64,000 nt of DNA from Planosporangium mesophilum (GTDB taxonomy: Bacteria > Actinomycetota > Actinomycetes > Mycobacteriales > Micromonosporaceae), in NCBI RefSeq assembly GCF_016863255.1, contig NZ_BOON01000022.1, forward strand, positions 18,505-82,504. The letters are read 5' to 3'. A program made the position numbers and the translations under genes. The number at the start of each line of letters is the position of its first letter. Position 1 is the stretch's first letter. Under the pieces are notes generated by a model, which worked only from the letters and a program-made list of their open reading frames with translations, was not told the origin of the DNA and made no database searches. This document shows, piece after piece, positions 46,948 through 55,392 of this stretch.

Positions 46948-46998
46948 AGAGGGTCCTGGTCACCTACCCGGCTGGCCGGGGGCAAACCAGGACCCTCT
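46948..46998 (-). terminator. Double hairpin after chemoreceptor 2
   Basis: A perfect 13-bp stem (AGAGGGTCCTGGT with ACCAGGACCCTCT) encloses a second hairpin (CCCGGC-TG-GCCGGG). It lies 10 bp after the chemoreceptor 2 stop codon and ends 31 bp before the F420 oxidoreductase start. Confidence 0.7.
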
Positions 46999-47008
46999 GG
47001 GTCGTACC

Positions 47009-48643
47009 TCAGTAGCGGAACACCTGCACCAGGCCGTTGAGCTTGGTCGACAGCTTCGACAGGTCGTCGGCGGCCTCCCGGCTGGCGCGGGCGCTGTCGG
47101 CGGTGGCGTCGGCGACCTCGGCCACCGCACCGACGCCGCGCGTCACCTCGCCGCTGCCCTTGGCCGCGTCGGTGATAGCGCGGGTCATCTCGTTGGTCGT
47201 CGCTGACTGCTCCTCCACCGCCGAGGCGATGGTGGTGCTGAACTCGCTGATCTGCTCGATGACCTCGCGGATGCGCCCGACCGCGGTGGCCGCCCCGCTG
47301 CTGCTGTTCTGGATGGCGGTGATGCGGGCCGTGATGTCCTCGGTGGCCTTCGCGGTGGCCAGGGCGAGGTCCTTGACCTCGCTGGCCACGACCGCGAAGC
47401 CCTTACCTGCGTCACCGGCGCGGGCCGCCTCGATGGTGGCGTTGAGGGCGAGCAGGTTGGTCTGCTCGGCGATCGAGGTGATCAACTTGACGACGTCGCC
47501 GATCTCGGCGCTCGCCGCGCCCAGCTCCCTGATCTGACCGTTGGTGGACTCGGCGATCTCCATCGACTCCCGGGTGACGTCGGCGGCCTTCGTCGCGTTG
47601 CCGGCGATCTCCTTGATGGACGCCGACATCTGCTCGGCGCCGGCCATCACGGTCTGCACGCCGCCGTTGACCTGGTCGGCCGCCGCGGCCGCGCTGGTGG
47701 CCTTCGCCGAGGCGTCCGCGGCGCCGCTGCTGAGCTGGGAGCTGACGGCGGAGAGCTCCTGCGCGGCCGAGGCCAGCCCGTTGGCCGTGTCGGCAAGCTC
47801 CCCGACGGTCGAGCGCACCGACCCGATCGCGGTGTCGAGGTCACGGCTCATCCGGCCGAACTCGTCCGTGCTGGTCAGCCCGGCGGACGCGGTGAGGTCG
47901 CGGCGGGCCAGGTCACCCAGGGCCGCCGAGACCCGGCGCAGGTTGCCGACGATCGTGCCGACGATCAGCAGCGCGACGCCGAGGGCGATGACCAGCCCGG
48001 CCACCAGTACGGTGATCATGGTTGTGCGCGCCGACTTGTAGGCCGCTTCGCCGAGAAGAAGGCGCCGCCGGGCGTCCGCGTCCTCCGCCTTTGTGATCTC
48101 CTCGACGGTGGCCGTGGCCTTGTTGCCCGCGGGGACCAGCATCGAGTCGCGGACGCTGTCCAGCGCCGCGCCGTCGTTGCGCAGCGCGGCAGGCATCCAG
48201 CGCTCGTCGCGCAGCTTCTGGTACGCGGCCCAGTCCTCGCGCAACTGACTCACCAGCTGCGGGGAGACCGCGTCGGACGCGTACACCTCGATGGCTGCGG
48301 CGAACGCCGCGTCGTCCTTCTTGAGCGCCTCCACCATCCTCTGCTTGCCGGCCGGCTGTGCGATGGCGTACGCGTTGACCACGTCGAGGCGGGTCTGCTT
48401 CATGATGTCGGCGACCTTGGCGATGTTGCGCACCGGCACCAGCCCGCCGTTGTAGAGCGTGTGGGCGTCGTCGTTCATGACGCCCAGGCGAGTGATCCCG
48501 ACCGATCCGACGGCGACGGCCACGACGGCCATCACGCCGACCGCGCCCAGGATCTTGGTACGCAGGCTCAGGTCACCGAGTACGCGGGAGACGACGTTCG
48601 GCCGAGGGGCTGTGGCCGGGCCGCTGTGGGTGGTGCTGGTCAT
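47009..48643 (-). CDS. Methyl-accepting chemotaxis protein 2
   Basis: A 544-residue chemoreceptor. TM1 (about residues 30-52), extracytoplasmic helical 4HB-like sensor (about 53-215), TM2 (about 220-245), HAMP, and signalling domain with [22 protein letters not shown] and [14 protein letters not shown]. The ligand domain resembles that of receptor 1 in having a long helical bundle with LRDERWMP. The start ATG 48641-48643 follows AAGGCGG; longer reading frames lack a ribosome binding site. A FliA-type promoter candidate lies at 48716-48741 and a terminator at 46948-46998. Confidence 0.93.
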   Translation of the reverse strand: MTSTTHSGPATAPRPNVVSRVLGDLSLRTKILGAVGVMAVVAVAVGSVGITRLGVMNDDAHTLYNGGLVPVRNIAKVADIMKQTRLDVVNAYAIAQPAGKQRMVEALKKDDAAFAAAIEVYASDAVSPQLVSQLREDWAAYQKLRDERWMPAALRNDGAALDSVRDSMLVPAGNKATATVEEITKAEDADARRRLLLGEAAYKSARTTMITVLVAGLVIALGVALLIVGTIVGNLRRVSAALGDLARRDLTASAGLTSTDEFGRMSRDLDTAIGSVRSTVGELADTANGLASAAQELSAVSSQLSSGAADASAKATSAAAAADQVNGGVQTVMAGAEQMSASIKEIAGNATKAADVTRESMEIAESTNGQIRELGAASAEIGDVVKLITSIAEQTNLLALNATIEAARAGDAGKGFAVVASEVKDLALATAKATEDITARITAIQNSSSGAATAVGRIREVIEQISEFSTTIASAVEEQSATTNEMTRAITDAAKGSGEVTRGVGAVAEVADATADSARASREAADDLSKLSTKLNGLVQVFRY

Positions 48644-48715
48644 TCGTCCCGCCTTCTCCGGCATTGTGCTGTCCGTTCGCACCGCGTCTCTGTCACGGCG
48701 GCCGACGAAACAGTC

Positions 48716-48741
48716 ATCGGGGGAGCGGGACGTCCCCTTAG
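48716..48741 (-). promoter_or_regulatory. FliA-type promoter candidate of chemoreceptor 2
   Basis: Minus strand: CTAA, 16 bases, CCCGAT, followed by GA. Spacing identical to the promoters of the other two chemoreceptors; two positions differ from CTCA/GCCGAT. 73 bp upstream of the start codon. Confidence 0.5.
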
Positions 48742-48783
48742 TTCTATTTGGGAATAAAGCGTTTCTTTTGGGGTGCGGGTACG

Positions 48784-48837
48784 GCAACGGCCCGGCCGTC
48801 ACGGTCTCGCTGTCGAAACCGGACGCCGGGCCGTTGC
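48784..48837 (-). terminator. Long-stem hairpin downstream of the 48893-49213 gene
   Basis: GCAACGGCCCGGC (48784-48796) and GCCGGGCCGTTGC (48825-48837) form a perfect 13-bp stem with a 28-base loop, 56 bp after the stop codon. A T-rich, unusually AT-containing stretch precedes it. Confidence 0.55.
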
Positions 48838-48892
48838 TGTTCGGCTCTTTACCGCTTGGTCGTTGTCGTTCTGGTCGTCGTCTTTTGGCTCT

Positions 48893-49213
48893 TCAGGCGG
48901 CGGCCGCCGTGACGAGGTCGCGGACGGCGACCAGTCGCCTGTGGGTGGCCAGCCGGATCGCGTGAGCCTGCCCGCACATGACCATCACCGGATCGTCGGA
49001 GGCGGCGGCGGTGGCGACCAGTCGCTCGACGGCGGCCGAGTCGTTCTCCTGGCCGGTCAGTCCGGCGCGCTGCAGCAACTCGGTCCAGGCGCCCTGCGCT
49101 CCACCGGTGTACACCCGGTACACCGTGGTTCGCACGTCGTCCACCGTGGGCCGCGAGAAGCCGTAAGCCACCGCGTCCGCGCCGGACGGGTGGGTGACGA
49201 GATCGATCGACAT
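48893..49213 (-). CDS. Hypothetical protein, 106 aa
   Basis: A small soluble protein beginning MSIDLVTHP, with an Ala/Val-rich helical C-terminal half (DDPVMVMCGQAHAIRLATHRRL, LVAVRDLVTAAAA) and a Cys-His pair in CGQAHA. No family was recognised. Start ATG 49211-49213 with GGGGG upstream. It is flanked by a possible attenuator-like stem (49291-49325) upstream and a strong terminator downstream, so it is probably a single-gene unit. Confidence 0.55.
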   Translation of the reverse strand: MSIDLVTHPSGADAVAYGFSRPTVDDVRTTVYRVYTGGAQGAWTELLQRAGLTGQENDSAAVERLVATAAASDDPVMVMCGQAHAIRLATHRRLVAVRDLVTAAAA

Positions 49214-49576
49214 GGCAGACCCCCGTAGTTGCCGCTGGTTCCTGGTCAGGTACAAAACGTAGCGGCGCGCGTGCACTGTGTGCAACGGTGCGCGGGGTGC
49301 ATCACTGCGCGCGATGCACCGCGCGGGGAAAATGCCCGCCCGGTGTCCACCTGCTCGCCGATGAGGGCGACCGGCGGGATGACGTCTGGCGGCAATGCAT
49401 CGCCCGGTGCTGACACATACCGGGCCGGCCGCGCCGACCGGATCGGCTGATTTCCATCCGGGCCGGCGCCGGGCTCGTCGCGGTGCGCACCACGGTCGCC
49501 CACCCGGCGGGGAACACGCTGCGTCAGACGGTCGTCAAGACCTACCGGCCGGCCTGACCGGACGGCCCGGAGTGGA
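49214..49576. other. 363-bp gap with hairpin and short coding-like remnant
   Basis: No gene was recognised. It holds (i) a 13-bp stem with one mismatch at 49291-49325 (CGCGGGGTGCATC with GATGCACCGCGCG), (ii) on the plus strand a 35-codon open stretch ending at 49557 whose translation ISIRAGAGLVAVRTTV and later TVVKTYRPA resembles the end of a secreted domain, with a stop upstream and no start or body. It may be a gene remnant. Otherwise nothing notable. Confidence 0.45.
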
Positions 49577-51118
49577 TCACGCCGCGTCGGCGCGGTACTT
49601 CACCGCGTCGGCGCGGCTCGCCGCCTTGGCGCGGTACATCGCCTCGTCGGCGCGGTGCAGCACCTCGTTGGTCGTGAGCTCGGGGTCGCTGATGCCGACG
49701 GCGCCGACACTGGCGGTGACGTGGACGTCGCCGACCTCCACGACGGCGGCCCGCCGCAGCCGTCCGGTCCAGGCGGCCAGCGCCGCCGGCGTGGGTGGCA
49801 GCATCCCGGCGACGACGAATTCGTCGCCGGCCAGCCGGCCGTACAGGTCGCCGGTACGCCCGGTGGTACCGAGCGACGAGGCGAGCCGGCGCAGTACCTC
49901 GTCGCCGATCGAGTGCCCGTGGGAATCGTTGACGTGCTTGAACCGGTCGACGTCGACGAAGGCCACGGCGAGCTGCTCGACGTCCGGGTGCAGTTCGAGC
50001 AGCGCGGTGGCGAGCCAGCTCTGGATTCCGGCGCGGTTGAGCAGGCCGGTGAGCGGGTCGCGTTCGGCGAGTTCGCGCAGCTTGCTCATCCGCTCCTCCA
50101 ACGCGGCCATCCGGGCCAGTTCGGCGCTGCGGGCGGCCTCGCGCGCCAGTTGATCAGCGATGAGGCGGGCGAACATCTCCATGGAGGCCACGTGGCGAGG
50201 GTCGACCTCCTTCGACTTACCACTGGCCCCGCACAGCGTCCCGACCACGGCGCCGTGCGCGTCGAGGACGGGGACGGTGAGGTACGTGACGATGCCGAGG
50301 GCGCGGGCGACCTGCGACTCGCCCCAGATCTCGGGGACGTTGCTGGTCAGCGGCCGCCCCTGCTCGATGGCTCGCCGACAGAGCGTGTCCGACCAGGGGG
50401 CGCTGATGCCCTCCGGGATGTTCATCTCACCGGGGTTGGCGTTGAGCGAGTACGTGACCCGCTGCTCCTCGGCCTCCCAGTCGACGAACGAGAAGAACGC
50501 CGTGTCGAGGTGCGTGACCTGCCGGATCAGCTCCAGCAGTGGCCGGGTCAGCCCTTCGAGGTCCTGCCCGCCCGCCACGGCGCTCGACAGTCGGCTCAGG
50601 TCCACGGGTGCGGTCTGCGGATCGGCGGCGGCCGGACCGGTGAGCAGCTCTCCGATGTACGCGCTGAGGGCGCGCAGGGTCTCCGTGTCACGCTCGTTCA
50701 AGCTCTCGCGCGCGGTCCGGGACGCACAGCACAGTGTTCCGACGATCCGCGCCCCGGAGTACAGGGGTACGCCGGCGTGGGCGCCGATGCCCAGTCGGGC
50801 GGCGGGATGGGCGGATATGACCGGATGCGTGGTCGCGTCGGGGACCAGCGGCTCCAGCGCGCCGGTGGCGATCAGATGGCACAGGGTCTCCTCGACCGGC
50901 TGGGTCATGCCGACGGGTACGGTCAGGCTGCCCGGCACGCTCGCGGAGTGGGTGACGACGCGCTGACCGTCGTGGAACTCGCCGACGAAGGCGACCTCCA
51001 TCCTCAGCTCCTCGAGGAGCACCTCGAGTGCGCGTGTGATCTGCTCGGATGCGGTGCCGCCCGCCCCGCGGAGCAGCCCGAGCAGTGTGTTCCGTCCGAT
51101 CGCCTGGTCATGGCCCAT
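49577..51118 (-). CDS. GAF-GAF-GGDEF diguanylate cyclase
   Basis: A 513-residue soluble protein with two GAF sensor domains (about residues 22-160 and 185-330) and a C-terminal GGDEF domain (about 345-505). The active-site motif reads RLAGDEFVV, an accepted variant of GGDEF, and RDPLTGLLNRAGIQ and VDVDRFKHVNDSHGHSIGDEVL are intact. So c-di-GMP synthesis is expected, gated by small ligands or redox. It is preceded 6 bp before its ATG by a FliA-type -10 element, suggesting a leaderless transcript. Start ATG 51116-51118. Confidence 0.9.
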   Translation of the reverse strand: MGHDQAIGRNTLLGLLRGAGGTASEQITRALEVLLEELRMEVAFVGEFHDGQRVVTHSASVPGSLTVPVGMTQPVEETLCHLIATGALEPLVPDATTHPVISAHPAARLGIGAHAGVPLYSGARIVGTLCCASRTARESLNERDTETLRALSAYIGELLTGPAAADPQTAPVDLSRLSSAVAGGQDLEGLTRPLLELIRQVTHLDTAFFSFVDWEAEEQRVTYSLNANPGEMNIPEGISAPWSDTLCRRAIEQGRPLTSNVPEIWGESQVARALGIVTYLTVPVLDAHGAVVGTLCGASGKSKEVDPRHVASMEMFARLIADQLAREAARSAELARMAALEERMSKLRELAERDPLTGLLNRAGIQSWLATALLELHPDVEQLAVAFVDVDRFKHVNDSHGHSIGDEVLRRLASSLGTTGRTGDLYGRLAGDEFVVAGMLPPTPAALAAWTGRLRRAAVVEVGDVHVTASVGAVGISDPELTTNEVLHRADEAMYRAKAASRADAVKYRADAA

Positions 51119-51124
51119 ACGCGG

Positions 51125-51151
51125 CTATCGGCATTATCTGCACTGAGTGAA
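51125..51151 (-). promoter_or_regulatory. FliA-type promoter of the diguanylate cyclase gene
   Basis: Minus strand: TTCA, 15 bases, GCCGATAG, ending 6 bp before the ATG. The -10 matches the recalled FliA consensus at all but the -35 first base. The short distance implies a leaderless or near-leaderless message. Confidence 0.6.
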
Positions 51152-51201
51152 GGAATGCGTCGTGACGTGCTGGGTCACACCGTCACGCCGGCACAGTGGA
51201 C

Positions 51202-51233
51202 GGCGGTACGGCGGTACGGCGGTACGGCGGTAC
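51202..51233. repeat. Four tandem copies of an 8-bp unit
   Basis: GGCGGTAC repeated four times without error, in the space between the diguanylate cyclase and lon genes. It stands next to the lon terminator. Slippage array; no function assigned. Confidence 0.9.
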
Positions 51234-51234
51234 G

Positions 51235-51263
51235 GTGGGCCGTCCGGGCTCCGGACGGCCCAC
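51235..51263 (-). terminator. Terminator of lon
   Basis: GTGGGCCGTCCGG-GCT-CCGGACGGCCCAC, a perfect 13-bp stem with a 3-base loop, 10 bp after the lon stop codon. No T-run, as usual for these genomes. Confidence 0.8.
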
Positions 51264-51273
51264 CGCGCGTGTC

Positions 51274-53592
51274 TCAGGCCGCGACGGCGGTGGCCGCCTC
51301 GCCGGCCGGGCGCAGCGCCAGCGCCAGCACGTCGGTGACGTCGCTGAGCGGGTGGATGGTGAGGGCCTCCCGCACCTCGGCCGGTACCTCGTCGAGGTCC
51401 GGTGCGTTGCGCGCCGGGATGATCACCTCGGTGAGCCCGGCCCGGGCTGCTGCGAGCAGCTTCTGCTTGACCCCGCCGATGGGCAGTACCCGACCCGACA
51501 GCGTCACCTCGCCGGTCATGCCCACCTCCGGGCGTACCGGACGCCCGGTGACCAGCGAGGCGAGCGCGGTCACCATCGTGATACCCGCGCTCGGGCCGTC
51601 CTTGGGGACGGCGCCCGCCGGCACGTGGACGTGGAGGCGGCGACCGCCCAGCGCGGTCGGGTCGATGCCCAGCTCGGTGGCGTGCGAGCGCAGGTACGAC
51701 AGGGCGATCTGGGCCGACTCCTTCATCACATCGCCGAGCTGCCCGGTCAGGGTCAGACCAGGCTCGCCATCCATGACGGTGGCCTCGATGAACAGCACGT
51801 CCCCGCCGGTACCGGTGACGGCCAGCCCGGTCGCGACGCCGGGTACGGCCGTGCGCTCCGCCGACTCCGGGGTGAACCGGGGCCGGCCGAGGTACGCCCG
51901 AAGATCGGCGGCGTCGACGCGGATCGTCGACTCGTCGGAGGCCAGCTTGACGGCGGCCTTGCGCAGGATCCGGGTCAGCGCCCGCTCCAGCTGCCGTACG
52001 CCCGCCTCCCGGGTGTACTCGGTGGCGATCCGGCGCAGCACCTCGTCGTCGACGCTCACCTCGTCGTCGGTCAGGCCGGCGCGCTCGAGCTGGCGGGGGA
52101 GCAGGTGGTCGCGGGCGATGGCGACCTTCTCCGCCTCGGTGTACCCGTCGAGCGTCACCACGTCCATGCGGTCCAGCAGCGGGCCGGGCACGGTGTCGGC
52201 GACGTTCGCGGTGGACAGGAACAGCACGTCCGACAGGTCGAGGTCGACCTCCAGGTAGTGGTCGCGGAACGTGTGGTTCTGGGCCGGGTCGAGCACCTCC
52301 AGCAGCGCGGCGGCCGGGTCGCCCGCGTAGCCGGCCGACAGCTTGTCGACCTCGTCCAGCAGGACGACCGGGTTCATCGAGCCGGACTCACGGATCGCGC
52401 GCACGATGCGGCCGGGCAGCGCGCCGACGTAGGTACGCCGATGGCCGCGGATCTCCGCCTCGTCGCGGACGCCGCCCAGCGACACCCGGACGAACTTTCG
52501 GCCCAGCGCACGCGCGACGGACTCGCCGAGGCTGGTCTTGCCCACGCCGGGCGGGCCGACGAGGGCCAGCACCGCCCCGGAACCGCGTCCACCGACCACA
52601 TGCAGGCCGCGGGCGGCCCGGCGGTTGCGCACCGCCAGGTACTCCAGGATCCGGTCCTTGACGTCGTCGAGGCCGGCGTGGTCGGCGTCGAGCACCGCCC
52701 GCGCCGCGTCCAGGTCGGTGTTGTCCTCGGTACGGGTGTTCCACGGCAGTTCGAGCACGGTGTCCAGCCAGGTACGGATCCAGCCGGCCTCCGGCGTGGC
52801 GTCGCTCGCCCGCTCCAGCTTGCCGACCTCACGCAGTGCCGCCTCGCGTACCTTCTCCGGAAGGTCGGCGGCCTCGACGCGGGACCGGTAGTCGCCGGCG
52901 CCGTCCGGCTCCTCCTCGCCCAGCTCCTTGCGGATCGCGGCGAGCTGCTGGCGCAGCAGGAACTCGCGCTGGCTCTTCTCCATGCCCTCGCGGACGTCCT
53001 CGCTGATCCGCTCGGCCACCTCGAGCTCGGCGACGTGCTGGCGGATCCAGTCGACGAGCAGGGTCAGTCGCGTGTCGACGTCGGCCGCGGCGAGCACCTC
53101 GGCCTTCTGGGCGACCGACAGCCAGGGGGAGTAGCCGGCGGAGTCGGCGATCTCGGCCGGGTCGTCCATCCGCTCGACGGCGTCGATCACCTGCCAGGCG
53201 CCGCGGCGCTGGAGGACCGAGGTGACCAGCGTCTTGTACTCGCGGGCCAGCTCCCGGGTCCGGCCGGTGGGCGCCGCCTCGTCGAACGGGGTGGTCTCGA
53301 CCCACAGCGCGGCACCGGGGCCTGCCACGCCGGAGCCGATGTGGGCGCGGGCGAGGCCGCGGATCACGGCGGCGCGCTCGCCGCTGGCCAGCCGGCCGAC
53401 CTTGTCGATCACGGCGGTCGTACCGACGGGGCCGTACTCGCCATCCAGCCGGGGCACGGCGATCAGGGTGTCGTCACCCGACGCGCGGGCCGCGTCGACG
53501 GCGGCCTGGGTGGCGGCGTCCAAGGTGACGGGGATGACCATGCCGGGCAGCAGGACCGCGTCGACAAGGGGCAACACCGGAAGGGTAGCCAC
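51274..53592 (-). CDS. lon: Endopeptidase La (Lon), ATP-dependent protease
   Basis: A 772-residue cytosolic AAA+ protease. The LonN domain occupies about residues 1-190; ATPase motifs are GPPGVGKTSLGESVARALGR (about 345-365, Walker A) and VVLLDEVDKL (Walker B). The protease domain carries the catalytic Ser in PKDGPSAGITM and Lys in GVKQKLLAA, with GEVTLSGRVLPIGG between them. Lon removes damaged and short-lived regulatory proteins. Start ATG 53590-53592; an HspR-type operator lies 25 bp upstream, indicating heat-shock control, and a strong terminator lies at 51235-51263. Confidence 0.95.
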   Translation of the reverse strand: MATLPVLPLVDAVLLPGMVIPVTLDAATQAAVDAARASGDDTLIAVPRLDGEYGPVGTTAVIDKVGRLASGERAAVIRGLARAHIGSGVAGPGAALWVETTPFDEAAPTGRTRELAREYKTLVTSVLQRRGAWQVIDAVERMDDPAEIADSAGYSPWLSVAQKAEVLAAADVDTRLTLLVDWIRQHVAELEVAERISEDVREGMEKSQREFLLRQQLAAIRKELGEEEPDGAGDYRSRVEAADLPEKVREAALREVGKLERASDATPEAGWIRTWLDTVLELPWNTRTEDNTDLDAARAVLDADHAGLDDVKDRILEYLAVRNRRAARGLHVVGGRGSGAVLALVGPPGVGKTSLGESVARALGRKFVRVSLGGVRDEAEIRGHRRTYVGALPGRIVRAIRESGSMNPVVLLDEVDKLSAGYAGDPAAALLEVLDPAQNHTFRDHYLEVDLDLSDVLFLSTANVADTVPGPLLDRMDVVTLDGYTEAEKVAIARDHLLPRQLERAGLTDDEVSVDDEVLRRIATEYTREAGVRQLERALTRILRKAAVKLASDESTIRVDAADLRAYLGRPRFTPESAERTAVPGVATGLAVTGTGGDVLFIEATVMDGEPGLTLTGQLGDVMKESAQIALSYLRSHATELGIDPTALGGRRLHVHVPAGAVPKDGPSAGITMVTALASLVTGRPVRPEVGMTGEVTLSGRVLPIGGVKQKLLAAARAGLTEVIIPARNAPDLDEVPAEVREALTIHPLSDVTDVLALALRPAGEAATAVAA

Positions 53593-53915
53593 ATCACACC
53601 TCTGTAATCACGTAATCATGAGTGTGTTCGACTCAAGTCTGGTGGGCGCAAGAGTGTTCCCGTTGTGACGCGAGTCACAGCCTTCTCGCCTTCGCGGACC
53701 ATTCCTGGGAGCGTGCCCGATTGCGATCGGGATCGATTGATACGGGGCCCGCGGACGGGCCGGGCACGGTATCGTGTCCGGAGCTAGAAGATCACTGACG
53801 TACGGAATCCGGGCTTTCGTGCCGCTTTTCTTCGGTCGCGGCGGGGGGACACGGCGCGGCCTCGGGTGGCCCAGGGGCGGGGTGTCGATGAGTGTCCGGA
53901 TGAGTGCGGTGCCCC
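53593..53915. other. 323-bp divergent intergenic region between lon and the amino-acid exporter
   Basis: No gene. It holds the HspR-type operator (53617-53637), a hairpin GGCCCG-CGGA-CGGGCC (53746-53761) enclosed by GATAC (53739-53743) and GTATC (53769-53773) arms that could lie in the exporter leader. It is otherwise without recognised elements. Confidence 0.6.
53617..53637. promoter_or_regulatory. HAIR-type HspR operator of lon
   Basis: CATGAGT-N7-ACTCAAG matches the HAIR consensus CTTGAGT-N7-ACTCAAG at 13 of 14 positions. HspR represses lon in Streptomyces. Position 25 bp upstream of the lon start fits control at the promoter. Confidence 0.8.
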
Positions 53916-55289
53916 ATGGCTGACCTGTCCACGGTGCCCGGCTGGGCCGCGGTCGCCCGCCACCGCCGCATCCACCGGCTCGGCCTCCTTCAGGGCACGG
54001 CGCTCTTCGTCGGCGCCGTACTCGGCCCGGGCGTGCTCGCGCTGCCCAAGCTCGCCGCGGCAGCGGCCGGTCCGGCGTCGCTGGTCACGTGGGCCGCCCT
54101 GCTCGCGTTGAGCGTGCCCGTGTCGCTCACCTTCGCCGCCCTCGGCGCCCGCTTCCCCGACAACGGCGGGGTCGCGAGGTTCGCCGGCTCCGCGTTCGGG
54201 CGGCACACCGCGGCGGCGGTCGGGTGGTGGTTCTTCCTCGCCGTCACGATCGGCGTACCGGCCGGCGCTTTGATCGGCGGCGAGTACGTGGCGGTCGCCC
54301 TCGGGCTCGGCCCGCAGGCGACCGCGCAGGTCGCGTGCGGGCTGGTGGTCGCCGCGCTGGTGGCCAACTACACCGGCCTGCGACTGTCCGGCTGGGTGCA
54401 ACTGCTCCTGCTGGTGCTCCTGGTCGGGCTGCTCGTCGCGGCGGTGGTGGCCGCCGTCCCGTACGTGGAGCGGGACAACTTCACGCCGTTCACCCCGTAC
54501 GGCTGGACCGGCGTCGCCAGCGCGGCCGGGGTGCTGTTCTTCGCCTTCGCCGGCTGGGAGGCCGCGAGCCACCTGTCGGCGGAGTTCTCCGACCCGCGCC
54601 GGCACCTGCCCTGGGCGACCGTGCTGACCCTGATCGTGGTCGGGGTGCTCTACCTCGGGCTGGCCGTCACCACGATCGGCGTGCTCGGTGGCCGGGCGGC
54701 CTCCTCGCCGGTGCCGCTCACCCTGCTGCTGGAGAAGGGGATCGGGGGAGCGGCCCGTACGATCACCGCCGCCGCGGCCGTCTTCCTCACCTTCGGGGCG
54801 ATCAACACGTACATCGCCGGCGGGGCCAGGCTCGGGTCGGCGCTCGCCCGCCACCGCGCGCTCCCGCGGGCACTGGCCAAGGGCGGTGCCGCGGGGGAGG
54901 TGCCCCGCCGCAGCCTTACCCTGCTGGCCGTCCTGACCGGCCTGGCCACCGCGGCGACGGTGGGGTTCCGGATCGACCTGGACACGCTCCTGCGCGCGAC
55001 CTCGGCCTGCCTGGCCGCCGTCACCATCGTCGGCACCGCCGCCGCGGTACGGATCCTCCCGCCGCGCAGCGCCGGTCGCCGGACGGCGGTGGTGGCGACC
55101 CTGTTCGCCGCGGTGGTGCTCGCCTCGTTCGGGATCTACCTGTTCGTCCCGGCCTTCATCGGCCTGGTGGCGGTCATGTTCAGGGGCTCGTCGCGGCGCA
55201 CGGTGGTTCCGGCCGCCATCGCGAGCGAGCCGGCGCACGCGGCCACCTCCCTCGAACGGCGGCCGTCGCCGCAGGGGTCACCCGTCTGA
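53916..55289 (+). CDS. APC-superfamily amino-acid exporter (YjeH-like)
   Basis: A 457-residue transporter with about 12 membrane segments. GLLQGTALFVGAVLGPGVLALP (about residues 24-44), AALGARFPDNGGVARFAG and FAFAGWEAASHLSAEF match the YjeH branch of the APC superfamily, which exports methionine and branched-chain amino acids in E. coli. Substrate is inferred only by resemblance. The ATG at 53916 is favoured over a GTG 12 bp upstream; no strong SD is visible for either. It is divergent from lon and precedes the TRAP permease gene by 103 bp. Confidence 0.8.
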   Translation: MADLSTVPGWAAVARHRRIHRLGLLQGTALFVGAVLGPGVLALPKLAAAAAGPASLVTWAALLALSVPVSLTFAALGARFPDNGGVARFAGSAFGRHTAAAVGWWFFLAVTIGVPAGALIGGEYVAVALGLGPQATAQVACGLVVAALVANYTGLRLSGWVQLLLLVLLVGLLVAAVVAAVPYVERDNFTPFTPYGWTGVASAAGVLFFAFAGWEAASHLSAEFSDPRRHLPWATVLTLIVVGVLYLGLAVTTIGVLGGRAASSPVPLTLLLEKGIGGAARTITAAAAVFLTFGAINTYIAGGARLGSALARHRALPRALAKGGAAGEVPRRSLTLLAVLTGLATAATVGFRIDLDTLLRATSACLAAVTIVGTAAAVRILPPRSAGRRTAVVATLFAAVVLASFGIYLFVPAFIGLVAVMFRGSSRRTVVPAAIASEPAHAATSLERRPSPQGSPV

Positions 55290-55392
55290 TCGACGTCCAA
55301 TCGCGACTCGACGGGCGGTTACGCACAGTACGCGGGATACCAGGAATTTCACTTTTCGCGTATCGTCCGCTGCCGTGGAGCGGAGTCGATCG

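Noticed and set aside
49577..51118. Cyclase called degenerate because of AGDEF
   Set aside because: AGDEF is a known active variant and all other GGDEF landmarks are present.
51202..51233. Short tandem repeats as a CRISPR array
   Set aside because: Units are adjacent 8-mers without spacers.
49655..52258. Long open frame antisense to the cyclase and lon genes
   Set aside because: Crosses two real genes, Arg/Gly/Val-rich composition, no signature motif.
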